64,000 nucleotides of DNA from Ceratopteris richardii. Taxonomy: Eukaryota > Streptophyta > Polypodiopsida > Polypodiales > Pteridaceae. The position numbers and the translations under genes are program-made. Numbering within the stretch: position 1 is the first letter of the stretch; every line of letters starts with the position of its first letter. The notes below the pieces were generated by a model, which did no database searches, had not been told where the DNA came from, and saw only the letters and a list, made by a program, of their open reading frames with translations. Of the stretch, positions 10,439 through 20,967 are shown in pieces. The DNA is taken from NCBI GenBank assembly GCA_020310875.1, contig CM035406.1, positions 222,339,794 through 222,403,793 of the forward strand, read 5' to 3'.

Positions 10439-13400
10439 TTATGTGGTAATTAGCTGTTGATATGATAGATTATGAAAATAAGAAGATTTTAGAATAGTGT
10501 CTTCCAGATTGGAGAGCGACTGAATTCGTACGATGACTCGATCATCATGCATTTGTCCTATCTGCTCTACTCTCTTGAGCCAATCTTGGTCAAAGGTGTC
10601 TCGGCCTTTGGTTGTGACACACCCACCAACTAATAGCATCGGATCATATGGTTCTTCAAAGCTTTCTTCGACTTGAATCTCCACCATTGCTTTAGATTCT
10701 AGTTCTTCAATTGGAGAGGGTGGTCTCTCATATGGTAACATGCGTTCTTTTAGTTCTGCCACCTACTTCCTAAGGGCTTCTAGTTCTTCTATAGACTGTT
10801 GAGGGATGGCAATCTTTGGTTGAGTTGTGCTAAACGTGGCTAGCTGCTTCTTGAGATCTGCACATTTTGATTCTAGCTTTTCATAGGATGCTAAAAAGTT
10901 TGCATGTTCCTCTAGTAATATTTTGATATCTTTGAGGGAATAGCACGATACTTTGTAGGACTAATCTTTATACCTGAGGTGCCTTCCATAGATGCTTCAA
11001 AATTGTCTTGATTTTTTTGTTGTACTCGCTTGTTCTCTTCCAAGGCCACAGATATATGCCTCTTGAGAATCCCTAGATTTTATCGTAGTTTGGCATTGGT
11101 GAGAGTTTGCGCCTAGAGCATGTTCTCCAATTCTTTGATCGCTTGAGCATCCACATTTGACATTTTGGACTGCATTTCTATGTGCGCCTGTTGTAAGGTG
11201 GTGTATTCTGCTAGGAGTGTTTGGTTGTCGACCTCCAGGGCTGTGACTCTTGCTTTTAGCCTCTGTGTCTCTACCTGGAAGGTAGCATTTTGCTCTTCCA
11301 ATCATTGGTACCCTTGTTGTGGTTGATATGCACACTGAATGATTGTATTGAAGGTATTATTTACAGTATGAGATGCAAGGGGAATGGTGTGGAATATAGA
11401 GGGAATGGGAATGGGGATGGGAATGGTGGATGCTATGTTTAACAAAGAGTTGGTTGCAAGTGAAGTTGGTGGTAAGGAGATGGGAGATGATGGAATTGCG
11501 GGTGGAGGGGGAGGTGTTGTGGGTGGTGAAATGTCCATGGGGTCGGATAATGTGGTGTGTGCAAGAGCTACCATGTATGTGGGTATGGTAGGTGAAGTGA
11601 GTGTGGTGTCTATGTATAGTGAAGTGGTTGTGAGACTTTGTGAAACTAGCATGTGAGTGGCAAGAGCATGAACGAAATGTTCCATGAATGACATGTAATG
11701 GGGTGGGGCTATGGTGCCCGGTTGAAGTATAGGGGAACATGGATGAGGTGGATGGGAAGTATGGATCCCTAGAAAGGGGAATGTATGAATATGGGTAAGC
11801 AGGGAAACCTAGAATCCTTTTATGGGTCGCACGTGTCCTTCTATACCAGGGAGAGGGGGGTGTCCAAAGAATGGCTCTATAGACAAAAATGATGAAGTAA
11901 AAAGAGGGTTGCTAATGGAAGAAAAGAGGATGTCCTGAGATGTTGGTTCACGAAAGGAAAATGATGTTGATGAAACTGGGTTTTGGATCATGATTCTTAT
12001 TACATCGGTTTTGTCGGTGATTGGTGGCGGAGGTGGGGGTGAGGGAGGAGAGGGAGGAGATGGGGTTTGTTGGGGTGCAATTGGGGATGTTTATACAAAG
12101 AAGTAAGGTCTATGGTTGCCATAGGGGTAGCGTTTGGTTCGATGGCTGCTTGGGGTTTGGATACTAGTATTCATATGTTCTTGTCTGCCCTTGGTCTTGT
12201 ATCCACTCTACATTTGTCATACCGGGTGGATTGTCTGACTGATGTGTGGATGGCCTCCTGAACTCCCAAGGATTCTAATAGTAATTTGAGGGTAGTGATG
12301 AAATGAGGGTCCACTCCTTCCTCTGCAAGCATCTATTCTATCAGGGCTTGGCCTGATGCGAATGACATTCTATGCCTTTCTTGCACTACCTTGATTGTGT
12401 TGTATAACCTTTGTAACCGGGTTGTGTACACAAGAGCACCTACGAGTTCTAGTACTTCTTGTTGCTCATCTTGTTGTTTTTGTTCATGCCCATCCTTTCC
12501 TTCTTCAAATTCTTCATCTTCCTCATCACCTTCATTGTCTTCTTCATCCACATCAATAGTGGTAATGGGTACTTGTGATGTTCTTGCTTGTAGTTGAGCA
12601 CCTTCTAGTTGTTGTTCTTCTTCCACCTCCAGATTCACTTCTTTTAAAATCTGCTCAAAATCCTCAGTAGTGAGCTCTTCCAAATGTACTCCACCAAGGA
12701 ACTCAAAGTTCCATGGGAATTGGTGAAAATATCAAGTTGGGGCCTTTGGTGCTACATCATGGGAGGCATAGTGTAAATGGGTGGACACGGCAAGGTGGGG
12801 GAGTGATGTCTCGGGTTAACGTGGCTCCGCACGGTTGAGCATATGGTACTTGTGTTGCTCCTCTCATCCTCTTGGGAGGGGGTCCTATGGACGTTTGGCC
12901 CTTGAATTGTTGTACTCTATTCCACATGAGAGCTCTCTAGATTGGAATGTCATAAGCTAAACATCTATAAATGATCCTGGTCAATGCACAACACCCATAC
13001 AAAGCTGACTTATGCAGCCATCGCCTGTGTGCCAAGTGTATCTAATCAATGATCCAATGAGGCAAGTTAATTGTTAAGTTTTGAGTCTCTACAACATACA
13101 AGTTGAACCATATCTTCTTGGGTGGCATAGTGAATCTATATTGGGTAGGGAAGGCAAAGTGTTGCATGCACATCCTCAAGTGAACTTCAATGTTTGGCAT
13201 CATGGCCACCATGTCCTTGAGCTTGGTAAGGTTTCGATTCTTCATGTTGTCTAGTACTAGAATCTCCTTTTCTGTGGGTATGTGCATTACTCCCACATAC
13301 AGGGCCTCCCTCACTAAGTTATTGGTTAACTTAAACCTCTTCAACTCATTTTCCCTTGTTAGAGATTGGAGCACAAAATTGCTTGGTGCTTGGGGGTGCT

Positions 13401-13440
13401 TCCTAGTAGTCAAGGTGTTGATGAGATAATAGCATCTCAT
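10439..13440 (-). mobile_element. Broken coiled-coil ORF, probably retroelement accessory ORF (copy 1)
   Basis: On the minus strand, from 13,440 downward: a globular-looking domain with IPTEKEILVLDNMKNRNL and PPKKIWFNLYVVETQNL (13,440-13,042); an acidic segment with a long run of E and D (12,683-12,333); a segment rich in P, S and T with PPTTPPPPPAIPSSP (11,694-11,302); a heptad-patterned coiled coil, for example LKARVTALEVDNQTLLAEY (11,301-11,113); and a tail with RPPSPIEELESKAM (10,762-10,439). The layout resembles the extra ORFs of Tat/Ogre/Athila Gypsy elements (known to carry coiled coils), but I recognise no specific family and no pol gene is attached. It is broken in several places. 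A degraded host gene is the alternative. Confidence 0.4.
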
Positions 13441-13446
13441 GAAATT

Positions 13447-13870
13447 GGGTTTTTGAAGCTTATCTCAATTCATGCATTGTCCAAGGAAGGAACATTGGAT
13501 TGCAAGTCAAAGGGTGCTAAGATACATTAAGGGTACACTTAAGAAGGTTTGTACTATCGGTTTACATCAGATACAAGAATCAAATGCAGATTGGGCAGGT
13601 GACTTTGATGATAGAACATCAACACATGGGTATTTGTGTCAATGAGGGAGCTTTGTGAAGCAGGCTTTCTTTAGTGAAGCCATGTCTCACAAAAGAGTTA
13701 AGTATTCATAATTTGGTAAAGACTTCCAAAAATTGGTGAAGGTTTTGAGCTATGCTTGACATAGAGGTATTCTAAACTCAAGTATAGCTTGCCTTTTGGA
13801 GATTAATCATCTCCATCAATATGGATGTATTTATACTTTTTGAAATAATAAAATTGATGACATAAAAAGA
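13447..13870 (+). mobile_element. Copia reverse transcriptase/RNase H scrap
   Basis: The plus strand encodes the end of a Copia pol: VLRYIKGTLKK, then ADWAGDFDDRTSTHGYLC, which are the connection and RNase H signatures of Ty1/Copia. It starts abruptly against the coiled-coil ORF at about 13,445, which marks an insertion or deletion border. No LTR is associated. Broken. Confidence 0.75.
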
Positions 13871-14390
13871 AATTATTGTTCTTTGAGTCTTTTGAATGAG
13901 CTTGACTTTGGAAAATCTCCTTTGTATCTAAGATACTCTTTCCTCTTGTAGTTCACAATACTTTTCACATCTCAGATCTTTGCACCCAGTGCATATCTAG
14001 AATAACAAAGGAAGTAACTAGCTCTTGAAGCATGTAGACTTGGGGCATAGCCAAATATCTTGAATTTTCTTTATCTCTCAAGAAGAAATACCCTATATTC
14101 ATTAAATGGCAATAAGGAGTGGCCCATATATTTTGATAGGGTCTTTAGATACAACACTGCAAAATCACGGTCTTCACTACAAAGCTTATGTACAACATAG
14201 AATAAATGTGGATTCAAATTTGGATGATAATGAATTATTGAATGTATATCCATCTTTGCTTTTCCTTTATTCTCTAAAGCTTTCATTATGTCCTTCCCTC
14301 TACTAAGAAAATTTTCTTCATCTAATATAGATATCCACAAAAGAAGCAACAATAGTAAGATTCTATATGTGATGGGGAAAAGGAATCATG
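13871..14390. other. No gene recognised
   Basis: A 93-codon minus-strand frame (14,352-14,071) shows no recognisable domain. Its neighbours are all repeats, so I treat it as non-coding or degraded. Confidence 0.4.
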
Positions 14391-14391
14391 A

Positions 14392-15170
14392 AGCAAAAGG
14401 AAATTGCATAAGAAAATGACAAAAAACTCAAGTTAAGGTATGATTCAAGGACACAACCAATTCAAGCGATTATTCTCATTCAAAGGTCTTGGATGGGCAT
14501 AATTGCTTGAATCAGTCATCCCTCAAAATCATGAAAAATCAAAGATATTTGGCTATTTCTTTTGCAAATACCTATGAATGATAAGAGACATATGGAAAAA
14601 ATGAAAAAAATCAATTTCTAACATGAATCTAGGACTTGATCAATTCAAGCAATTAAGCTCATTAGGAAATCTTGGATGGGCTTAACCGCTTGAATCGGTT
14701 GTGTGTGAAAATCATTACAAGTTATCATTAATTGGAAACAAGACCTCTGGGTATCAGAATCACACGAATAGATAGTCGATCTTAGGGTTTTGGCACGTTC
14801 TAAATGTAATGGTAGTATTAGTTTATCAAACTCTTGAACCAATCAAAAGGTACACAATTTCACACGGAGTATGAGGTTCAAGAAGATTTCGTATGTGTCG
14901 GAGACATCAAGGGGATTGCATAGAGAGAAAAACAAAAAATCTCAAGTAATGGAATGAAACTAGGGCACATTTGATTCAAGCGATTAGGTCCATCCAAGAT
15001 CTTCTAATGGGCCTAATCACTTGAATAATCGTATGTCAAAATCATAGGAAATAGAGGTTAATGAATGATGATGAATAAGGGGATTGCATAAGGAACAAAC
15101 CAAAGAACTCAAGTATATGAATGAATCTAGGACATGATCAATTCAAGTGATTAGGCTCATGTGTACCTAA
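14392..15170. repeat. Tandem array with an inverted repeat in each unit
   Basis: Four units are anchored at about 14,460, 14,642, 14,972 and 15,138. Each carries a near-palindrome whose left arm is ATTCAAGCGATTAGG-like and whose right arm is CCTAATCGCTTGAAT-like, separated by about 25-30 bases; the best pair is at 14,971-15,026. Units also share GGATTGCATA and an AAACTCAAGT-like stretch. Spacings are 182, 330 and 166 bases; removing the foreign LTR scrap at 14,735-14,895 brings the middle spacing to about 170. The last unit lacks its right arm. Confidence 0.75.
14735..14895 (+). repeat. Family G LTR scrap inside the tandem array
   Basis: About 160 bases match the plus strand of the LTR at 4,873-5,540 (its 5,400-5,560 part), including a shared GATCTTAGGGTTTTGG core and TTGAACCAATCA. 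It interrupts the tandem array between units two and three. Confidence 0.7.
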
Positions 15171-15179
15171 GTCATGAAG

Positions 15180-16256
15180 TCTTAGGGACTTGTGTCGAGG
15201 AGACTGTCTCTCGATCGCCCCACAAGTGCATATAGTGGTGGATTAATACACACACACTATAGTAGTTCAAAAGCAATGGGAAGGGGTAGACAACAGCCCT
15301 ACACACACATTTCAAGCATTAGATACACAGAAAAGGTCTTGGAGAAGAAGAAAATCAACAGGAAAGAGGCAAATTCGAAATTCTTCTTCAATTCTCACAA
15401 TGGCAAAAAGTCCTTTACAAGAGTCACCAAGTGACTTATATACATGTGCCCTAAAATTGGTCCTTTCACACAAGAGATAGGCACTTTTATTGGCTAACTC
15501 TAATTTCCTAATATTTGACAAGGACTAGGATACAATGATTGGGGTTTATGCATCTAGAGGACTCCTCTAGTGCATTTACATAGTTTCAAGGGATTTTCAT
15601 AGGAATTCAAAGAAGAAAATTTGTGTCCATAATTTGAAAATTTTTGGGGGCTCCTCTTTTGTGCTTCTTTACTCTGCAACACTCTCCCCCTCTTTGTCTC
15701 TGTCGTCACTTGACAGGCTTTTGCTTCTTTCTTGGTGGCTTGTTTATAGCTCTTTAGTACATGCACCCAGTGGTCAAAGAAGTAGTTAGGACTGTAAGTG
15801 AATTTGTTACCTTATCTGATCTAAGTCCTTTGCTTCTGTTTTCCCCTTGGTATTCCACACATTCATAAATCTAGGTTGCTATGTTAATTCGGGTTGCCAC
15901 GCACGCATCACTTGGTCAACCTTGCATCAGTTTTTGTCTTTTGGGCGATGCTTCAAAGGTTTTGTCTTTAAATCTATCTTGTCATCCTCTGGGACCTGAT
16001 GCTTTTCTTTTATCCTGTCCATTTCTTTCCACCACACTCATGTGGTGGAGGAGGAGAGAGTTAAGATCTTCAGTCGATTTGTTACTTTATCCGATATGAC
16101 GTCCTTTGTGTATAGCCTCCCCTTGAAAGGTCTTGGTTTTGATTCTTTGTTTCCACTCTTCGGGACCTACTTCTTTGGTGTTGCAGCTTGATGCGTGCCC
16201 CTACAGGGCTTTGGACAGAGGGTGGTTCTTCTTATTGAGTTGTTTTGTTCTTTGAT
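15180..16256. other. No gene recognised; faint internal duplication
   Basis: There is no coding resemblance. Two stretches about 275 bases apart (15,802 and 16,077) share an ATTTGTTAC.TTATC.GAT phrase followed by a CCCCTTG-containing tail, suggesting an old tandem duplication. The region may be LTR or leader of the minus-strand element to its right; no LTR pair could be shown. Confidence 0.35.
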
Positions 16257-16315
16257 CTTCTTCTTCTTCTTCTTCTTCTTCTTCTTCTTCTTCTTCTTCT
16301 TCTTCTTCTTCTTCT
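16257..16315. repeat. (CTT)n microsatellite
   Basis: About 19 uninterrupted CTT/TTC triplets. The long glutamate-, arginine- or phenylalanine-only frames across it are artefacts of the repeat. Confidence 0.98.
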
Positions 16316-16519
16316 CTTTTTACTTGATTCTCCCTCCACACGTCCTTCCTCCTGAATTCTGTCGTCCTCGACAGGCTTTTTGTGGTGACGTGAGTATGTT
16401 TGTATGACTTTCTGCTCTCTATTATTTTGCAAATTTGCTTCACATATCATGAGCTCCTTCCATTGTGTTGACTTCACTCCATCGTCTGGTGCCTGCCTAT
16501 GATTTGCAAAGATGCGAAG

Positions 16520-18839
16520 CTAGTAGGCCACCAGTCTTGCATTTAAGTTTGAAGTCATTTTTACAAAAATTTCTGAATCCATTTCAAAAAATCTTGTAAA
16601 GAATGCTTCCTCAAATTTCTGCATGTGTGGACTCTGGAGGAACATTAACCTAGAATATATAGCCAAAATTGTAAGTCTATTGGGTGTCATAGATAAATAA
16701 AAAATGAGTGCATTTGCTCCTTGATTGATGCCGATAAAGTTCATAATGTATATTGTGCATGTTTGAATATCTTCAAGACTGTAAGGAGCATGCTTAGTAT
16801 TTTATTTGTCATCTTGATGGATAAGTTTGGCACTATCGTATATCTTGATAACCAAAATTCTATTGTTCATACCATGTATTCTTCCGTCGGTAAAAAATTA
16901 TGTGGCAGACTCGGTAGAAGTGCATAGTTTAGCCATTGATTATTTAGTGTATCCTGGCACTGTGCTTTCCAAAATTGTATCCAAGTTTATCTTCGAGGGA
17001 CTGGCAAAAAGATGGATTGATTTGTAGCACATATGGTGCTGACTCCCAGTGCACTCTTAATGTCGAATTCTTCTCTAAGAACTTCCATCTCCACACCGGA
17101 TCTGCCTTGCCAAATTCTCCTTGAGTATATGAAAATGTGTTCATGTTGAATTGCATATCATGATTAGGTTCCTTATTGGTAGTTTTCTTGATATATTGTG
17201 TCTGGTTTCCTCTTTTAACAGTCCGTAAGGTATATTGAATGGCTTCAAAATTTGTTCTAAACTTTTACTTTTGATCTTTGCCTCTTTCATTACCTTCACT
17301 ACCTGGTCCTCAAACTACTATGTAAGTTGGGATACCAGTAGTGCCCACTCCTGACGGCTTAGTCCTGCAACAATCCATTTATGTCTATCAACGCTTGGCT
17401 CTGCTTCCTCTTTAATAGGTGAAAGATGCATGGGGGGAGAAAGAGGATATATCTGAGTCTCCATAGTAGCCACTTGGGAGATCGGAACTACGGGTGTCCC
17501 CATTTGATCCTGTTGTGCTATCTGAGCCTTTAAATTTGCAATGATGTCATCCTTTTCCTTGATTTCACTAGCCACCTTTGTGAGTGCTTCCTTGTTCTTC
17601 AAGAGTTCTCCTCCTATAGCAGCCATTTGATCGGCATCTTCATTACATTGTGCTAGAAGTTGCACTTCTCTAGTCTTCCACCTTTTTCTGAGCTCATTTG
17701 TGTCATACATATATTTATTTTCCCATTCTTCTCTTAGCGCTTGCTCTTGTTTTAGCTAGTCTTCATACCTTGCTATTTGTGCTTCTAGTGCCTGTGTATT
17801 ATTTGGTGTGATTTCTTGTGCCTCTACTGGTTGATTGCACAAGATGGCAGTCATCAGTTCTTTATTTCTCTTTCTTAGATTATCTGCTTCATCCATGTAT
17901 ACCTTGGTTTATGTTTCTAGGAGTTTACTTCTTGTAATCATTCATGCCTTTTCTGCTTCACCGGCTTCATACTTACTTTGAAGTTCTTTGAGCTGATCTT
18001 GTAGATTTTTATTTTCAATCGTGAGCCAATTGCACCTTTCCATAGCTTCATTTGCTTCTTTTTCCTTGGTGGTAAGTGCCTGTTGAACTTGTATTACTTG
18101 TGAAGAAAGCTTCTCACTCAACACCTTGAATTGATTTTGTTCCACTAAGGTCTTGTCATAATCGCTATCTTCTTTGATAAGTTGTTACTGAGTATCCATG
18201 GTTGTTTGTATCATTTGCTTCACTATGGGTTTGAGTTGAGCTACATCCACATTCAACCAGGTTTTTGGAATACTCGCTGCTTCACCTGTGATTACATCTT
18301 TTCCCTTATCCGCGTGCATTGTTTCATTCTGTGGTTGTCTAATCTGAAGATGAATCTGATTTACTGTTTCTTCATGTGTTGGAGGCTTTGTAGGACTTCC
18401 TTGAAATGTCACATCTAGTGGCAACGGCTCTGCTACAATTCATATTGGTGTAAACAGTTCTTGCTCCTCTACATCCAAGAGCGCTTATTCGAAGCCAAGA
18501 AGCAACGGTGCTAGAAGAAGTTCCTGTTTGGTCGCATGAGATAATAGTTGTACTACAATCTTTTGTGGTGTTGTATATCGATGTCTTTGTTCCATGGTTT
18601 TCTTCCTTTAGGTCGGTGTTCCCATCTTTCTCCCATCCAAATGCTTCTTTAATCAAGTCGTGTGTGAACTGTATAATCACCCAATCTCCTTCTGCATCGA
18701 GAACTTTTGCTTCGGGCACTAAAGGGTTATGTAGACCTAGTTGAAGAGTGTTCATAACCTGAGTGCATCGTTGGAAATCCGGCTTATAAATGGGTAGCTC
18801 GAAGTACTTATTAATTCTTGCTTTTGTCAACACATTCAC
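16520..18839 (-). mobile_element. Broken coiled-coil ORF, probably retroelement accessory ORF (copy 2)
   Basis: On the minus strand, from 18,839 downward: an N-terminal part with ARINKYFELPIYKPDFQRC and FTHDLIKEAFGWEKDG (18,839-18,600); a linker (18,424-18,185); a coiled coil with LTIENKNLQDQLKELQSKYE (18,145-17,942); a second coiled coil with KVASEIKEKDDIIANLKAQI followed by a proline-rich piece (17,710-17,318); and a C-terminal part (17,156-16,520) with WRWKFLEKNSTLRVHWESAP. The plan of globular head, coiled coil and proline-rich segment parallels 10,439-13,440, though I cannot show sequence identity. It lies downstream, on the same strand, of the Gypsy-type protease at 19,902-20,505. Several breaks; function unknown. 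Confidence 0.4.
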
Positions 18840-19901
18840 AGTTAATGGGAGTTCAAGTCTTAGGACATTACAGGGAACTGATGGTCAATGTCCATGATCT
18901 TTATAGTCACCAAGAATAGATGCTCGCTAGCAGGTTGTTCCTCTCAAAACCAGTGGCCCTTGGCTTTGGTTACACTTTGCAGTGGAAATTCTAGTACTTC
19001 TTCTTGAATGGTTGCCTCGGAATCGTCGGAAGCCATCTGCACTTGTAAGAAGGGACAAAATCAGCTTATAGGAGAAACCAATTCATGTGTTTTATGCGTG
19101 GTTCATTGATATGTCTTTTCTTCTTTTATCGCTCCGTTCCCCCTTGCATAATTAAGTTATCTCTTATCACATTTTTCTTAAAAATTTTCTTACTCTTGAA
19201 AGAAAACAAAAGATTAATGCTAGCTGAAGCATTTATTTATTTAAAATACAGGGTCATTCCTATGATAGGAGAAGCTAAGTCCTATTCCAATTGTGGAAAT
19301 GTGCACCACTATTTTTATTGAAGAGCCAATGTGCCGAATTCATGGCCTTCTAATGTGGACCTGCCATGCATACTCTGGATGCAACGGACTCTTCATGGGT
19401 GCAAGTAGAATCTCGTTGAATCTGTTGGTCCCATTCTTGCTGCTTTTTAGGTCTCCATATCCACTTTGTAGTTGGTGCTTGAGGCATTTGCTTCTGTCGA
19501 GTCCCTCGTTCTGTGGTCTTTGGCTCCTTTTTACCTGTGGTTTGAGTTTTCGATGTTGTCGTATTTTGCTATCTTTGGTGAGTCTTTATAGACTTCTTTG
19601 CTTCATGTTGTAGGTATGATATCTCAATGAGTTTTCCTATTTCCTAATTTGCAATTTGTCAGACTATCTTTAGTATTCATATTCATTGCTGTGATTTATG
19701 GGCTTCTACTAATGACTTTGGAAGCCATACACGAAGAAGTCTTTGTTTATCCAATTGCGATTGCACATAGTGGTTGTCCCTTCGTGCTTCCACTGAATGG
19801 TTGTTCTGCTTCTGTGTTGATCTGACTAGTTGAGTCATTCGATCCTTCCGTACCCATTGTAGATGAGTATTACATGGATGTGGTGTTCGTACAATAGACA
19901 T
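18840..19901. other. No domain recognised between coiled-coil ORF and protease
   Basis: This kilobase lies between two minus-strand retroelement pieces. No reverse transcriptase, RNase H or integrase motif is visible on either strand, so the pol region expected after a protease has been lost or was never there. Confidence 0.4.
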
Positions 19902-20505
19902 CTAGGTGGGTTTTCTTCTCCCAGTGTAGATAGGTTGAGAAGTAATGTCCTCACTCTCTCTCTTAAGCTCAATTCTCATGGTCGAGGTGGTCGCACCATC
20001 ATGCAACACTTCCCTATTTGCAGGCAATTCTAAATTAAGGCATTCTTGGGATATACTCTTTATTGAATCAGTTTCTTTCTCTTCCTCTAAGTTCTCTTCC
20101 TTAAGTTTGATGACATTATGGATTTGAGATGGCCTTTCTCCCAACAAGCTAGAGATTTCTTTATGCCCTATTTTTGTTGATATGTATCCTTGTGCAAGAT
20201 GTATACTCACTTCATTCTCAATAATACAGTCTTGCCCTAAGATCAGATTTTCAATCAGGTCTTTGTCTTTGCATACCAAAACTTTTTGCTCCATAGTGGA
20301 ATTTCCTAAGTGAAGGGATATTAGGGCTTCTCTAACACATTCTATGACTTGACCTCCAATTCCTATCATACTTGCTTTAGTGGAACTTATGGTTGTTTGG
20401 AGACAAGTGGTTAATGACACTCATAAACAGCTTATAGCCACTCCTGAGTCAATCAGAGCATCCACTAGTTGATACTCCATGTTTCCAATTCCTAGGTTTA
20501 AGTAT
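19902..20505 (-). mobile_element. Gypsy-type aspartic protease fragment
   Basis: The minus strand encodes ALIDSGVAISCL at about 20,460-20,425, then IGIGGQVIECVREALISLHLG and LILGQDCII. This is the retropepsin pattern: the catalytic D-S-G loop, a flap region, and the ILG(Q/M)D motif before the second strand. It is followed by about 90 charged residues. It probably belonged to the same element as the coiled-coil sequence at 16,520-18,839, since strand and order agree. Broken; no pol follows. Confidence 0.65.
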
Positions 20506-20518
20506 GGTTGGGAGATAA

Positions 20519-20690
20519 TGCACCTTTTACAAGACTACCCTAAGAACCCAAACAATGATCAAGAGAGATAAAGAGAGAGAGAGAGAGAGATTGTGGGAAA
20601 GAGCACCTCTTATGAGACTACCCTAAGAACCCAAACAATGCAATGATCAAGAGAGATAAAGAGAGAGAGAGAGAGAGGCAACATCAGGGT
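20519..20690. repeat. Tandem duplication carrying (GA)n tracts
   Basis: Two units of about 85-90 bases share GACTACCCTAAGAACCCAAA and GATCAAGAGAGATAAAGAGA, each ending in a (GA)n run (about 20,575-20,590 and 20,659-20,678). A third, longer (GA)n run at 20,739-20,777 abuts the Copia B LTR. Confidence 0.85.
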
Positions 20691-20738
20691 TGCTCAAGAC
20701 AAATGCAAGTAGGTCAATGAAGGGTCTATGCAGAGACA

Positions 20739-20778
<40 letters not shown>

Positions 20779-20780
<2 letters not shown>

Positions 20781-20967
20781 TTGGGTATGTAAGGATCATG
20801 TGACCTTACCCCTATATTCATATATATACATCATATATAGTGCATTGCCTCAATGGAGATCATTATGTGGGTTTCGAGGCTCCCATGCATGTGTGTGCAT
20901 CTCTCCTCTTCTCTCTCTTCTTCCATCTCCTCCTTGCTCCTTTTGTTCTACACACGAAAGCCCTTCA
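20779..20967 (+). repeat. Copia B 5' LTR
   Basis: The 189-base unit starts TGTTGGGTATG, ends CCCTTCA and is followed at 20,969-20,980 by an exact 12-base initiator-Met primer site TGGTATCAGAGC. The only second copy seen is an inverted fragment at 35,745-35,842, which shares the GAGCAAGGAGGAGATGGA stretch on the opposite strand. Confidence 0.75.

Noticed and set aside
14071-14352. 93-codon minus-strand frame as a host gene
   Set aside because: No recognisable motif, flanked by retroelement scraps, no splice-linked exons found.
16195-16477. Frames with long glutamate, arginine or phenylalanine runs
   Set aside because: Created by the (CTT)n microsatellite; nothing coding around it.
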